A stretch of 33,869 bases of DNA from Thiomicrorhabdus sp. Its GTDB lineage: Bacteria; Pseudomonadota; Gammaproteobacteria; Thiomicrospirales; Thiomicrospiraceae. Positions 7,820 through 16,571 of the stretch are shown here, piece by piece (within the stretch, counting starts at the first letter, position 1; the number at the start of each line of letters is the position of its first letter). Made by a program: the position numbers and the translations under genes. The stretch spans positions 1 to 33,869 of the forward strand of contig VCMI01000058.1 in the NCBI GenBank assembly GCA_006222135.1. The letters are read 5' to 3'. Under the pieces are notes generated by a model. It did not search any database. It was not told where the DNA came from and saw only the letters and a list, made by a program, of their open reading frames with translations.

Positions 7820-8854
7820 ATGTTGGTTTTAGGAATAGAAAGCTCGTGCGATGAAACCGGAATCGCTTTATACGATACGGATAAAGGCCTAATCGCCGAT
7901 ACGCTTTACACGCAAGTCGAACTGCATGCCCAATATGGCGGCGTCGTACCCGAACTGGCTTCGCGTGATCACATCCGCAAATTAACCCCTCTTATTCTAC
8001 AGACCCTAGACGATGCTCATATTTCTAAGGATGCCTTGGATGGCATCGCCTACACTTCTGGACCCGGGCTAATTGGCGCATTACTCGCAGGAACATCTGT
8101 TGCCCGTAGCTTGGCTTATGCATTAGATATTCCGGCGGTGGGCGTACATCATATGGAAGGCCATTTGCTCGCCCCCATGCTCGAAGAGATTCAACCTGAG
8201 TTCCCTTTTATCTGCTTATTAGTCTCCGGTGGCCATACCATGATTATTCGTGTCGATGGCCTTGGACAATACAAACTGCTTGGTGAAACCTTAGATGATG
8301 CAGCCGGCGAAGCTTTTGACAAGACCGCCAAATTGCTTGAGCTCGGCTATCCCGGAGGCCCTAATGTGTCTAATCTAGCGTTAGAAGGCAAATCTGGCCG
8401 CTACATTTTCCCTCGACCAATGGTCGATCGCCCTGGTTTAGACATGAGCTTCAGCGGTTTAAAAACCTTTACCCGCAATACTTGGTTGAAAGCGGTTGCC
8501 GAAGGAGACTCTAGTGAGCAAACCAAAGCCGATATTTGTCGTGCTTTTGAACTCTCTGTTGCAGAAACTCTGACCATCAAATGTAAGCGTGCTTTAGAGC
8601 AAGAAGGTTTGAATCGCATTGTGGTTGCTGGTGGCGTCAGCGCCAACCGTGAGATTCGTTCTAAATTAGATCAACTCATGCAGAAACGTCGCGGTGAAAC
8701 CTTTTATCCTAGACTGGAGTTCTGCACCGACAATGGCGCAATGATTGCCTATGCCGGCGCACAGCGATTATTGGCGGGACAGTGTAATGATTTGAATTTT
8801 GCCGCTACGCCAAGATGGTCTTTGGAAGACTTGCCACCGATAAAGCCTGATTAG
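7820..8854 (+). CDS. tsaD: tRNA N6-threonylcarbamoyladenosine (t6A) synthase subunit TsaD, 344 residues
   Basis: TsaD transfers the threonylcarbamoyl group to A37 of ANN-decoding tRNAs, working with TsaB, TsaC and TsaE. The ASKHA-fold start [16 protein letters not shown] is clear, followed by the metal-binding HMEGH in [11 protein letters not shown], the VSGGHTMI loop, [20 protein letters not shown] and the C-terminal [12 protein letters not shown] with the third metal ligand. The start at ATG 7820 gives a length near E. coli TsaD (337) and has GAGAGA upstream; an eight-codon extension to a TTG is unlikely. It is divergent from rpsU, a common arrangement, and its stop codon abuts a 22-bp perfect palindrome. 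Confidence 0.97.
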   Translation: MLVLGIESSCDETGIALYDTDKGLIADTLYTQVELHAQYGGVVPELASRDHIRKLTPLILQTLDDAHISKDALDGIAYTSGPGLIGALLAGTSVARSLAYALDIPAVGVHHMEGHLLAPMLEEIQPEFPFICLLVSGGHTMIIRVDGLGQYKLLGETLDDAAGEAFDKTAKLLELGYPGGPNVSNLALEGKSGRYIFPRPMVDRPGLDMSFSGLKTFTRNTWLKAVAEGDSSEQTKADICRAFELSVAETLTIKCKRALEQEGLNRIVVAGGVSANREIRSKLDQLMQKRRGETFYPRLEFCTDNGAMIAYAGAQRLLAGQCNDLNFAATPRWSLEDLPPIKPD

Positions 8855-8876
8855 ATATGACCAGGCCTGGTCATAT
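8855..8876. repeat. Iterated palindrome, copy 2, extended to 22 bp after tsaD
   Basis: The 12-mer ACCAGGCCTGGT is extended on both sides by ATATG/CATAT to a perfect 22-bp palindrome starting at the base after the tsaD stop. As RNA it could form a nine-bp hairpin followed by TATTTAT, so it may also act as the tsaD terminator. Confidence 0.85.
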
Positions 8877-8906
8877 TATTTATCCAAGTAATGTAGCCAA
8901 AGATTG

Positions 8907-9027
8907 AACCACGAAGGCACGGAGGTTTTTGAAGAGTAAAACATCCTGGATTTACCTGTAAAGCAGACGAACACGTAATATTAGAACTCTTTTACTCTCG
9001 TGCTTTTCTTCGTGTCTTCGTGGTGAA
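8907..9027. repeat. Imperfect long inverted repeat with ACCACGAAG ends
   Basis: The left arm begins AACCACGAAGGCACGGAGG and contains AGAGTAAAA; the right arm ends with the complement of ACCACGAAGACACGAAG and contains TTTTACTCT. The arms are about 35-40 bases and pair imperfectly over a 120-base unit with no ORF. I have seen similar CACGAAG-type repeats between genes in unrelated bacteria, but I cannot name the family. Confidence 0.6.
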
Positions 9028-9053
9028 CTATTTTGATCTTGGAGCCTTAAAGC

Positions 9054-9668
9054 CTACTCAGAGCCTTTCTTCTCTTTAAACAAACCCTCTTCACCGCTTA
9101 TCAATCGCTGGATATTGCCTTTATGACGCCAGAAAAGAAACGCGGTCATGACGGCGGTATAAAATACCCAACTGAATTCACCTGATAAAAAATAGATATA
9201 AACCGGCGCTAACGCGGTGGCAATTAACGCGGATAAAGATGAAACCTTAAGCACCTTGGCGATAAACAACCAAGTTGCGCCAACCGCTAAACCGATTGGC
9301 AATGACAGGCCAAACATCACCCCCAACATAGTCGCGACACCCTTTCCGCCTTTAAAGCCAAAAAACACCGGGTACAAATGGCCGATAAAAGCCATCAATC
9401 CTACCAGAACAATCAGCTCAGCTTCCAGTTGCATCCAATGCGCTATAAGCACAGGAATTAAGCCTTTTAACATATCACCTACCAAAGTAATGGCGGCTGC
9501 TTTTTTACCTTTGTCGCCACCGATACGCAATACATTGGTGGCGCCCGGATTGCCCGACCCACCCTCTCTTGGATCGGGCAATCCCATTATTTTACAGACA
9601 ATAATGGCCGTAGAAATCGAACCTATTAAATAAGCCGCAATCATAAAAACTGTAATCTCTAATTCCAT
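9054..9668 (-). CDS. plsY: Acyl-phosphate:glycerol-3-phosphate acyltransferase PlsY, 204 residues
   Basis: PlsY is an inner-membrane enzyme that acylates position 1 of glycerol-3-phosphate with acyl-phosphate from PlsX, the first step of phospholipid synthesis. It is hydrophobic, with about five membrane segments. The family loops are present: GSISTAI, then GSGNPGATNVLR, KGLIPVL and FGFKGGKGVATMLG. The start at ATG 9668 (MELEITVF) has AAAGGA upstream and gives the family length. The frame is open for 48 more codons upstream, but that extension lacks any PlsY-like sequence. It is divergent from folB. Confidence 0.96.
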   Translation of the reverse strand: MELEITVFMIAAYLIGSISTAIIVCKIMGLPDPREGGSGNPGATNVLRIGGDKGKKAAAITLVGDMLKGLIPVLIAHWMQLEAELIVLVGLMAFIGHLYPVFFGFKGGKGVATMLGVMFGLSLPIGLAVGATWLFIAKVLKVSSLSALIATALAPVYIYFLSGEFSWVFYTAVMTAFLFWRHKGNIQRLISGEEGLFKEKKGSE

Positions 9669-9845
9669 CTTTTTTCCTTTTAACGATACATTGCTACGAC
9701 ACATTCTCCAGCCACTCAAAGAGTAATACACAGAAGAGGTCGTGTAAAGATTGAATGATTTTACTAGAAGTAGATAATAGACGTTCAGATAAAGACACCT
9801 ATCGACCTGCAAACGTTATAAAAGCTATTATTTTTAAGGAAAAAC

Positions 9846-10199
9846 ATGGACATCATCTTTATTCAAGGCCTAAAAACCCAAGCGATTATTGGTATTTTTG
9901 ATTGGGAGCGTGAAAATCGTCAACCCTTGATTTTTGATATTGAAATGGCCGTACCCATTGCCGGTGCGGCAAAAAGCGACGACATAGACGACACCGTCAG
10001 CTATAAAACAGTCTCGGATGAAATCATTGAATTAGTCGAAAAGAGCTCTTATGAACTCTTGGAAAGCTTAGCCGAAGCGATTTGCCTGCATGTTTTAAAG
10101 ACTCACAAAGCCGTACAAAGCATTCAATTAAAGGTCGGAAAACCCCAAGCAGTCGCAGAAACCGATACCGTTGGATTGATTATTACCCGACGCCGATAG
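9846..10199 (+). CDS. folB: Dihydroneopterin aldolase FolB, 117 residues
   Basis: FolB cleaves 7,8-dihydroneopterin to 6-hydroxymethyl-7,8-dihydropterin and glycolaldehyde in folate synthesis. The sequence begins MDIIFIQGLKTQAIIGIFDWER and shows the expected VSYKTVSDEI segment with the conserved Tyr, the ESLAEAIC helix, and the VGKPQAVAETDTVGL block near the end with the catalytic Lys. Length is typical. The ATG at 9846 has AAGGA about six bases before it. It is convergent with the FliG-C-like pair, only 15 bases from the downstream gene's stop. Confidence 0.96.
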   Translation: MDIIFIQGLKTQAIIGIFDWERENRQPLIFDIEMAVPIAGAAKSDDIDDTVSYKTVSDEIIELVEKSSYELLESLAEAICLHVLKTHKAVQSIQLKVGKPQAVAETDTVGLIITRRR

Positions 10200-10214
10200 A
10201 GTCCAGAACCTTTA

Positions 10215-10679
10215 CTATTCGCTCGTTACATGCAGAACTTTCTGCTCTTGCGCCGCACTTTTAATTAACGGCACAAGCTGCTCCATGTGTAAACAGGCAT
10301 TTTGTTCCGTTATCTTATCTAATGCCGCATAATCTTCTTCAAACTGACGACGATTTTGTTTCGATAGATTTTTAACAATTTTATTATAAAGCCCATCGCC
10401 CTCTGCAAGACGGACAATCGTTACCAATTGCTCAGGTGCGACTTGCGGAGCAAACTTCTGCACGATACGGTCGTCAACGCCTATCATTTTGCTGGCCAAC
10501 GCTCGGTAAGCCGTTAATTTACGTTGGTGACTCTCATCATCGGCGACACTTGGATGATTTAAACGCTGCTCGAGCAAAGTATGGAGTGCTTCTACCACCT
10601 CAACAGGCAATGAAAACATGACAGGACCAATCTCTAGCTCAAATTCGCCAGACTCTTTTCGTTTTGCTTCAATATCCAT
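10215..10679 (-). CDS. FliG C-terminal-domain-like protein A, 154 residues
   Basis: No named family is certain. Residues 66-150 align by eye with the C-terminal domain of flagellar motor switch protein FliG: IGVDDRIVQKFAPQV matches the LVSLDDRSIQRLLREV region, and IVKNLSKQNRRQFEEDY matches FLRNMSQRAADILRDDL, the torque-helix region, with the last two acidic residues kept as ED. Residues 1-45 form a short strand-helix module (GEFELEIGPVMFSL, then a helix). FliG N and M domains are absent, and no flagellar gene lies nearby. It starts 11 bases after the stop of its neighbour, which has the same length and layout, so the two are probably co-transcribed paralogues that may form a heteromer. The FliG assignment is inference. 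Confidence 0.6.
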   Translation of the reverse strand: MDIEAKRKESGEFELEIGPVMFSLPVEVVEALHTLLEQRLNHPSVADDESHQRKLTAYRALASKMIGVDDRIVQKFAPQVAPEQLVTIVRLAEGDGLYNKIVKNLSKQNRRQFEEDYAALDKITEQNACLHMEQLVPLIKSAAQEQKVLHVTSE

Positions 10680-10690
10680 ATTATCCCGAC

Positions 10691-11155
10691 CTAAATATAC
10701 TTTGTATCTGTTGAGGTAAATTCAATCTGACCCAAGCTTTCCAGCTCAAAGGTCTTTTCGACAATTCGGCGAATCGCTTCTTTTAACAGTTCTTTACTCG
10801 GCAAGGTAGCCGTGGCTAAATCAGTTTCAAATTGTTTGGCTAAAATACCACCCGTGTTTTTTATGATCATCTCGCTCAGCTCAGGATCATTGGCCACCAT
10901 CATAAACATCAATATATCTTTATTATCTAAAACCCTTAAAAGACTTTGGCACTCCAAATCTTTTAACGCTTTAATTCTCAACCCTAACTTAATATAACTC
11001 TTTAGCGTAGAGTGACTTTCACCTTGTTCCAGCGCTAATAAATGCTCTAGGGTGATGTTCAATAAAGCCACTGAAAATTGATCCATCTTTACGGCAGCAC
11101 ACCCCATATGAACTAACCATTCATTTTCATGGAGCTTTTTTAATCCAACTTTCAT
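10691..11155 (-). CDS. FliG C-terminal-domain-like protein B, 154 residues
   Basis: Residues 57-146 align by eye with FliG C-terminal domain: ECQSLLRVLDNKDILMFMMV matches the SIQRLLREVDSESLLIAL stretch, KNTGGILAKQFETDL the torque-helix region, and IRRIVEKTFELESLGQI the closing LLIVRRLAETGEM helix. The N-terminal 50 residues are a strand-helix module like that of the downstream gene. I chose ATG 11155 (MKVGLKKL), which has GAGAAG upstream and gives exactly the 154 residues of its neighbour; an in-frame ATG at 11206 has no ribosome-binding site. It is divergent from midA and heads a two-gene unit. Function is unknown. Confidence 0.6.
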   Translation of the reverse strand: MKVGLKKLHENEWLVHMGCAAVKMDQFSVALLNITLEHLLALEQGESHSTLKSYIKLGLRIKALKDLECQSLLRVLDNKDILMFMMVANDPELSEMIIKNTGGILAKQFETDLATATLPSKELLKEAIRRIVEKTFELESLGQIEFTSTDTKYI

Positions 11156-11342
11156 AGTGAAGACTTCTCTTTTAAAGTAGATATTAATTAAATTGAGTTT
11201 AGGCATTGCTAGAGAACTTAAAGCCTAGTTATAGCCTAAGAGACAGCAAATACCTGGCTATTAAATTAGATGATTAGTAGCGGTTTAAGAGTGTTTGTAG
11301 CATAATACCACATCTCTTAATAAAACGATTTTATACGAAAAA

Positions 11343-12554
11343 ATGCGCTCCAAAACTTCCTCTAAAAACAATAATCATAAAGCACTGCCAACCCCTTCAG
11401 CCGAAGGGTTAGAGCACAGCCAGAAACTGAGTAAAAAAATCAGAAGTACGCTGGCTCGACATAAGCAGTTAACCTTTGCCCAGTACATGCATAAAGCACT
11501 ATATACGCCAGAGTTGGGTTATTACGCCAGCGCTTTACCCAAAATTGGTGAACAGGGTGATTTTATTACCGCGCCAGAAGTCTCACCGATTTTTTCGCGC
11601 TGCTTAGCCCGCCAAACAATACAAATACTTGAACAGCTCGAATCTCCTAATATTTTAGAATTCGGAGCCGGCAGTGGCGTTATGGCTAAAGATATTTTAT
11701 TAGCATTAGAGGAACAAGAGCAAACACTAGAACGGTATTACATCCTAGAAATCAGTGCGAATTTACAAGAGCGCCAAAAAAACAGACTCAAGAACGAACT
11801 GCCAGCAGAACTATTTAAAAAGGTCGTTTGGCTAAACGAATTACCGAGCACACCTATTTCTGCCGTCATTATTGCCAATGAGGTGCTCGATGCTATGCCA
11901 TTTGAACGATTACGCATTGAGCCTGAACAGTTCCTACAAGGATTTGTTCGTTACAACGAAACGGCTGATAAATTTGAATGGGATTACCGACCCATTATCG
12001 ATCCAGACTTGCAAAAATTTGCCTATCAACTGATTCAAAATATTGGCAAAGTATCTCATTTAGGCTACGAAACTGAAATTAATCTCAATATTAAACCTTG
12101 GTTAAAATCACTCAATCAGATCCTAACGCAAGGTGCGGTGATTTTGATTGATTACGGCTATACTCGCCAAGAGTATTACCAACCTGCTCGAGTCATGGGC
12201 ACCTTGCGCTGCCACTATCAACATCGTGCGCACAGCAACCCTTTCTTTTATCCAGGACTACAAGATATTACCGCGCATGTTGATTTTACGGCCGTGGCTG
12301 AAGATGGATTTGACAGCGGCTTCAAGGTCGCAGGCTTCACGACTCAAGCAAATTTTTTAATGGGCAGCGGTTTGATAGAGATGGCCGTTGACCCTGATGC
12401 TCCAGTGACAGAACAAATTAAGATTGCCCAGCAGATTAAAACCCTGACTCTACCTGATGAAATGGGAGAAAGCTTTAAAGTCATCGCTTTGACCAAAAAC
12501 ATTGATAACCCACTAATGGGCTTTAGCGTGCGGGATTTACGCCACCAACTGTAA
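11343..12554 (+). CDS. MidA/NDUFAF7-family SAM-dependent methyltransferase, 403 residues
   Basis: This belongs to the COG1565 class I methyltransferases. Mitochondrial members (NDUFAF7/MidA) methylate an arginine of a complex I subunit; the bacterial substrate is not established. The family start TFAQYMHKALYTPELGYYAS is visible near residue 40, then GDFITAPEVSPIF, the SAM-binding motif LEFGAGSGVMAKDI, IIANEVLDAMPFERL, and the late block LIDYGYTRQEYY with RAHSNPFFYPGLQDITAHVDF. The first 30 residues are polar and not conserved. No clear ribosome-binding site precedes ATG 11343, so an internal start is possible. It is followed 47 bases later by uppP. Confidence 0.9.
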   Translation: MRSKTSSKNNNHKALPTPSAEGLEHSQKLSKKIRSTLARHKQLTFAQYMHKALYTPELGYYASALPKIGEQGDFITAPEVSPIFSRCLARQTIQILEQLESPNILEFGAGSGVMAKDILLALEEQEQTLERYYILEISANLQERQKNRLKNELPAELFKKVVWLNELPSTPISAVIIANEVLDAMPFERLRIEPEQFLQGFVRYNETADKFEWDYRPIIDPDLQKFAYQLIQNIGKVSHLGYETEINLNIKPWLKSLNQILTQGAVILIDYGYTRQEYYQPARVMGTLRCHYQHRAHSNPFFYPGLQDITAHVDFTAVAEDGFDSGFKVAGFTTQANFLMGSGLIEMAVDPDAPVTEQIKIAQQIKTLTLPDEMGESFKVIALTKNIDNPLMGFSVRDLRHQL

Positions 12555-12601
12555 GAGCTAAAGACAACGTTAAGATTAAACAATACTTTTAGGAACCCAC
12601 C

Positions 12602-13369
12602 ATGGAAATTTTTCAAGCCGCTATTTTAGGTATTATCGAAGGCCTTACTGAGTTCTTGCCCATCTCCTCTACAGGCCATTTAATTGTCGCCAGTGAGTGG
12701 ATGGGGCTAGAGCAGACGGTACAAAACAAATCGTTTGAAGTCATTATTCAAGTCGCCGCTATTTTGGCTATTTTCTCACACTACAAAGAGAAGTTCAGTC
12801 TTGAGCATATTCGTCTTTGGACCAATGTATTTATTGCCTTCCTACCCCTCGCCGTAATTGGCTTTTTGTTTCATCACCAGATCAAAGCTATGTTTACCCT
12901 AGAAACGGTCGCCTGGATGTTTATTGTCGGCGGGATTATCTTTCTTATTATGGAAAAACTCTATAACGAAGGCACTCACCGCACTCGAGATATTGAAGAT
13001 TTGAGCATGTCACAAGCGTTCTGGATTGGGATTGTACAAATGTTCGCGCTCATTCCTGGCACAAGTCGTGCCGGTGCCTCCATTGTCGGTGGCATTATGG
13101 TTGGATTAGATCGTAAAGCATCTGCTGAATTCTCATTTTTACTGGCCTTACCAGTCTTGGCGGCGGCATCGGGCTTAGATCTCGCCACAAACTATTCTGA
13201 ATTTGCAAATACATCATGGCTCCCCTTATTGGTCGGTTTTGTCATGGCCTATATTGTGGCCTACCTAACCATGAGTCTTTTTATCCGCTTCCTGGCAAAA
13301 TTCACTTTTAATGCTTTCGGTATTTACCGCATTATATTTGGGACGGTACTGCTGATCTGGTTTGTTTAA
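12602..13369 (+). CDS. uppP: Undecaprenyl-diphosphatase UppP (BacA), 255 residues
   Basis: UppP dephosphorylates undecaprenyl diphosphate to recycle the lipid carrier for peptidoglycan and other envelope polymers, and confers bacitracin tolerance when abundant. It is a polytopic inner-membrane protein. Both catalytic motifs are present: [15 protein letters not shown] near residue 13 and [14 protein letters not shown] near residue 151. Length is slightly below the E. coli protein (273). ATG 12602 has AGGA about seven bases upstream. Its 3' end is followed closely by the VanZ-like gene, suggesting co-transcription. Confidence 0.96.
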   Translation: MEIFQAAILGIIEGLTEFLPISSTGHLIVASEWMGLEQTVQNKSFEVIIQVAAILAIFSHYKEKFSLEHIRLWTNVFIAFLPLAVIGFLFHHQIKAMFTLETVAWMFIVGGIIFLIMEKLYNEGTHRTRDIEDLSMSQAFWIGIVQMFALIPGTSRAGASIVGGIMVGLDRKASAEFSFLLALPVLAAASGLDLATNYSEFANTSWLPLLVGFVMAYIVAYLTMSLFIRFLAKFTFNAFGIYRIIFGTVLLIWFV

Positions 13370-13409
13370 GCTTAATTTACACGCAAAACAAAATATTGGA
13401 AATACCTCG

Positions 13410-13802
13410 ATGAAAAGAATAGTAACGCGACCCACCTGGATAACGTTAGGATGGATACTGATAGGAGTCGTTTTCTACGCATCACTGTTTCCTGTACCGT
13501 ATCCTAAAACAGAGTTCAACCATATGGACAAAGTGCATCACTTTCTCTCTTATGGGGTATTAATGTTATGGTTTTCTCAGCTGTTTCACGGCAAGCAACG
13601 ACTCCTGTTATTAATGTCTTTGATTACCATGGGCATTCTCATCGAGTTCATTCAACCCTATACAGGACGAATGTTTGATCCTTTTGATATGCTCGCCAAT
13701 AGCGCAGGGGCTTTAGTGGCCTGGTTACTTTCGTTAATAGGGGCCGATTTTTTATCGCATTGGTTTAAGAAGAAAGCCACACCCCCCTCTAAACTCGAGT
13801 AA
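13410..13802 (+). CDS. VanZ-like membrane protein, 130 residues
   Basis: A small inner-membrane protein of the VanZ-like family, named after a teicoplanin-resistance protein; the role of most members is unknown. Four hydrophobic segments are visible. Family marks are MDKVHHFLSYGVL, the EFIQ segment and the DPFDMLANSAGALVAW block near the end. I use ATG 13410 (MKRIVTRPTW) with TTGGA upstream; the frame is open back to a TTG overlapping the end of uppP, but those residues are polar and unlike the family. It sits between uppP and nnr. Confidence 0.85.
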   Translation: MKRIVTRPTWITLGWILIGVVFYASLFPVPYPKTEFNHMDKVHHFLSYGVLMLWFSQLFHGKQRLLLLMSLITMGILIEFIQPYTGRMFDPFDMLANSAGALVAWLLSLIGADFLSHWFKKKATPPSKLE

Positions 13803-13851
13803 CTTAACAAACGGCACTTTTACCCCTTACTGAAATTCGTCAGGAGACAGC

Positions 13852-15317
13852 ATGCTTCGTTTTCATACCGTCCGCCAAAGTCAGGCCATCGATCAAATTG
13901 CCATTAAAGAAAAAGGCATCCCTGGTATTCTCTTGATGACTAAAGAGCAGGCCTGTTTGCTTTTGAATCCTTACAACATCACTTCAATAACCCACAATCC
14001 ATCGTAGTGTTTTGTGGCACGGGCAACAACGGTGGCGATGGTTTCGTGGTGGCTCAATTGGCACTACTGGCCGGCATGGAGGTGCAGGTTTTGCTTCACG
14101 GCAATCCTGACTCTATTCAGGGTGATGCGTTAATCGCTTATCAAGAGATGATTGCCGTCGGCACTACCACCAACGCCTTTTCTGAAAGTCTTATTACTCA
14201 AGCAGATATTTTGGTGGACGCCCTTTTTGGGACAGGGCTCGACCGACCGATTAGCGGTCAACTGGCCGAACAGATCCAATGGCTTAATCAAACTAAAAAG
14301 CCCGTATTAGCATTGGACCTGCCCAGCGGTTTAAATGCGGATACGGGTGCCATTTTAGGCCAAGCGATTCAGGCGACGCATACTTGTACTTTTATTACCC
14401 GTAAATTAGGACTGCACACTTTTCAAGGATCGGATACAGCCGGAAAAGTACACTACAGCCGACTATTCCTACCTTTAGATATCATCCAAAGCCAATCGCC
14501 TGCTGCATTGAATCACTCCCTTAAACATTGGATGAATAAATTACCTGAGCGTCTCGCGAGCCAACATAAAGGGGTGGCCGGAACAGTTTGTTTAGTCGGA
14601 GGAAATAACTCGATGATGGGCGCCATTCAGCTTGCGGGTTTGGCAAGCCTAAAGGTCGGAGCAGGCCTGGTGAAAGTCATCACTCATGCAGAACATACCG
14701 TCGCCATTACGCAAAGTATTCCTGAACTGATGTGTTATCAGCCTAAAGAGTTAATGACTCAAGCCAACCTCTCTAATGTGGTGGGGATTGGGCCAGGCCT
14801 GGGGCTAGACGATTGGGGTAAAAAACTCTATCAACAAATATTGGACGTGCCGTTACCGAAAGTAGTCGATGCGGATGCTTTGAAATTACTGGCTTTAAAT
14901 CCGCAACAACAGAGCAATTGGGTACTGACACCCCATCCAGGGGAAGCCGCTTTATTACTCAATATCACCACACCCGAAATTCAAGCCGATCGCGTTCAAG
15001 CCATTAAGACCTTACAACAGAAATATGGCGGCGTGATTGTTTTAAAAGGCAATGGTAGTTTGATTTATGATGGCGAACATATGGAAATTTGTCTAGCGGG
15101 TAACCCGGGCATGGCCGTGGGTGGAATGGGGGATGTACTGACCGGCACGATTGCGACCTTTATTGCCCAAGGCCTCTCATTATGGGATGCCACCTGCTTA
15201 GGTGTTTCACTGCACGCTCACGCAGGTGATGTGCTCGCCCAACAAAAAGGCCAGCCCGGAATCTTACCTTCCGAACTGGCCTCTGTTATGAGCCAACTGA
15301 TGAGTTACCGTGATTAA
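13852..15317 (+). CDS. nnr: Bifunctional NAD(P)HX epimerase/dehydratase Nnr, frameshifted in this sequence
   Basis: Nnr repairs hydrated NAD(P)H: the N-terminal YjeF domain epimerises NAD(P)HX and the C-terminal domain is an ADP-dependent dehydratase. The gene starts at ATG 13852 (MLRFHTVRQSQAIDQIA) after a strong AGGAGA, but that frame ends at a TAG at 14005-14007. The expected continuation (GLFAFESLQHHFNNPQSIVVF, then GTGNNGGDGFVVAQ) is in the next frame. Adding one A to the AAA at 13942-13944 restores MTKRAGLFAFE and a 488-residue protein of normal length. The downstream part has GNPGMAVGGMGDVLTGTIA of the dehydratase and is intact. A sequencing error is more likely than a broken gene because everything else is conserved. 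It is convergent with purK. Confidence 0.9.
14793..14802. repeat. Iterated palindrome core, copy 3 (in nnr)
   Basis: Exact CCAGGCCTGG inside nnr, encoding part of GPGLG. A nine-base partial copy, CAGGCCTGG, lies at 14662-14670 in the same gene. Confidence 0.75.
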
Positions 15318-15350
15318 ACGTTAATTAAGATTTAATTAAGTTCAAATTCA

Positions 15351-15386
15351 AATTTAATCCGCTACTTTATAAAAGTGGGTTAAATT
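15351..15386. terminator. Bidirectional terminator-like hairpin between nnr and purK
   Basis: AATTTAA and TTAAATT form the outer stem, continued by CC/GG and ACTTT/AAAGT with small bulges around an ATA loop. It lies between the two convergent stop codons. The A/T-rich outer stem could supply the U tract in either direction. Confidence 0.4.
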
Positions 15387-15402
15387 GATTATTCCCTTTC
15401 AA

Positions 15403-16509
15403 CTACGTCGGTAAAAAATCAGCCAACTCTTTAAAGACTTCAAAAAGTTCTTCTTCGGTCTCGGCGATAACATTGATATGACCTAACTTACGTCCAGCAC
15501 GCTCTTCTTTATCGTACAAATGTAAAAACGCTTTGGGCATTTTTAAGACCTTATCCACAGGACCGGTTTCGCCAATGATATTAATCATCGCGGCCAAAGG
15601 TTGGCGTGGTGTCGTTGCCCCTAATGGTAAACCGGTAATTGCACGCACATGGTTCTCAAACTGAGAGGTCATCGCCCCTTCAATGGTCCAGTGACCTGAG
15701 TTATGCACTCGTGGCGCCATCTCATTGGCAACTAAACCATGAACCGTTTCAAATAACTCGAGCGTTAATACACCAACATGACCTAACTCATCCAGCAAGC
15801 TCTGCATATAAGCTTCAGCCTTTTGCTGCGTCTCTTCTGAGACTTCACGCGCTGGTGCAATGGTGTAACGCAAAATCCCTTCGTTATGCACATTTTGCAC
15901 TAATGGATAATAGACATGTTCGTTATTGGCGTTACGTACCGCCACCATCGACAACTCACGTTGGAAGTTAACAAAACCTTCTAACACCAATTCACGCCCA
16001 CCAATTTCTGACCAGGCCTGGTCAATTTGATTTTCGTCTTTTAGAACAAACTGGCCCTTGCCGTCATAGCCTTCTGTGGTGGTTTTTAAAACGGCTGGCA
16101 AACCAATCTTAGCCACCGCAACTTTTAAAGTTTCAAGTGAATCTACGACTTGGTAAGGCGCGCAAGGAATCTTAAGCTGGTCAAACATGCCTTTTTCTCG
16201 GCCACGGTGCTGAGCCGTATACAGAGACTTTTCACCAGGATAGACCGGTGTGGTTTTAGCAATTTCACGCACCGTCGCGACATCAGTATTTTCACTTTCG
16301 TAGGTAATCACATCCGCAAAACTCACTAAATCTGCTAATGAGCCTACATCATCCGACTGCATATACATGTGGCCCAGTAGCGCAGACGGCTCGCTGTGAC
16401 TGCTACCGTAAAAACCAAATTTTTGGCCCAATGGATAACCCGCAATCGCCAACATGCGGCCAAGTTGTCCAGCGCCTAATACACCAATGCGTTTTGTAAT
16501 CGGGGTCAT
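15403..16509 (-). CDS. purK: N5-carboxyaminoimidazole ribonucleotide synthase PurK, 368 residues
   Basis: PurK is an ATP-grasp enzyme that uses ATP and bicarbonate to convert AIR to N5-CAIR in purine synthesis; PurE then makes CAIR. The dinucleotide-like start IGVLGAGQLGRMLAIA is followed by VITYESENTD, the ATP-grasp core LKTTTEGYDGKGQ, and the catalytic NEMAPRVHNSGHWTIEG block. Length is near E. coli PurK (355). I chose ATG 16509 (MTPITKR), which has GGAGA six bases upstream, over an ATG seven codons earlier without such a site. It lies downstream of purE on the same strand with a terminator-like hairpin between them, and contains one copy of the iterated palindrome. Confidence 0.96.
   Translation of the reverse strand: MTPITKRIGVLGAGQLGRMLAIAGYPLGQKFGFYGSSHSEPSALLGHMYMQSDDVGSLADLVSFADVITYESENTDVATVREIAKTTPVYPGEKSLYTAQHRGREKGMFDQLKIPCAPYQVVDSLETLKVAVAKIGLPAVLKTTTEGYDGKGQFVLKDENQIDQAWSEIGGRELVLEGFVNFQRELSMVAVRNANNEHVYYPLVQNVHNEGILRYTIAPAREVSEETQQKAEAYMQSLLDELGHVGVLTLELFETVHGLVANEMAPRVHNSGHWTIEGAMTSQFENHVRAITGLPLGATTPRQPLAAMINIIGETGPVDKVLKMPKAFLHLYDKEERAGRKLGHINVIAETEEELFEVFKELADFLPT
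16009..16024. repeat. Iterated palindrome, copy 4, 16 bp (in purK)
   Basis: TGACCAGGCCTGGTCA is a perfect 16-bp palindrome inside purK, encoding D-Q-A-W-S on the minus strand. Confidence 0.8.
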
Positions 16510-16571
16510 TTTTTCTCCATGCAAAGGCATCTATTATCAAAGCCATAGGGCTTAAATCGAGTTTTCTAAAA

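Noticed and set aside
9217-9633. 138-codon plus-strand ORF opposite plsY
   Set aside because: It is an antisense shadow of plsY: proline-rich, with no recognisable domain.
9669-9812. N-terminal 48-codon extension of plsY
   Set aside because: The residues are unlike PlsY, and ATG 9668 has a good ribosome-binding site and gives the family length.
7881-12644. Plain AGGCCT (StuI) sites at 7885, 9865 and 12640 as further repeat copies
   Set aside because: They lack the CC...GG flanks and are expected by chance at this base composition.
15639-15971. 110-codon plus-strand ORF opposite purK
   Set aside because: It lies wholly within purK on the other strand and has no family features.
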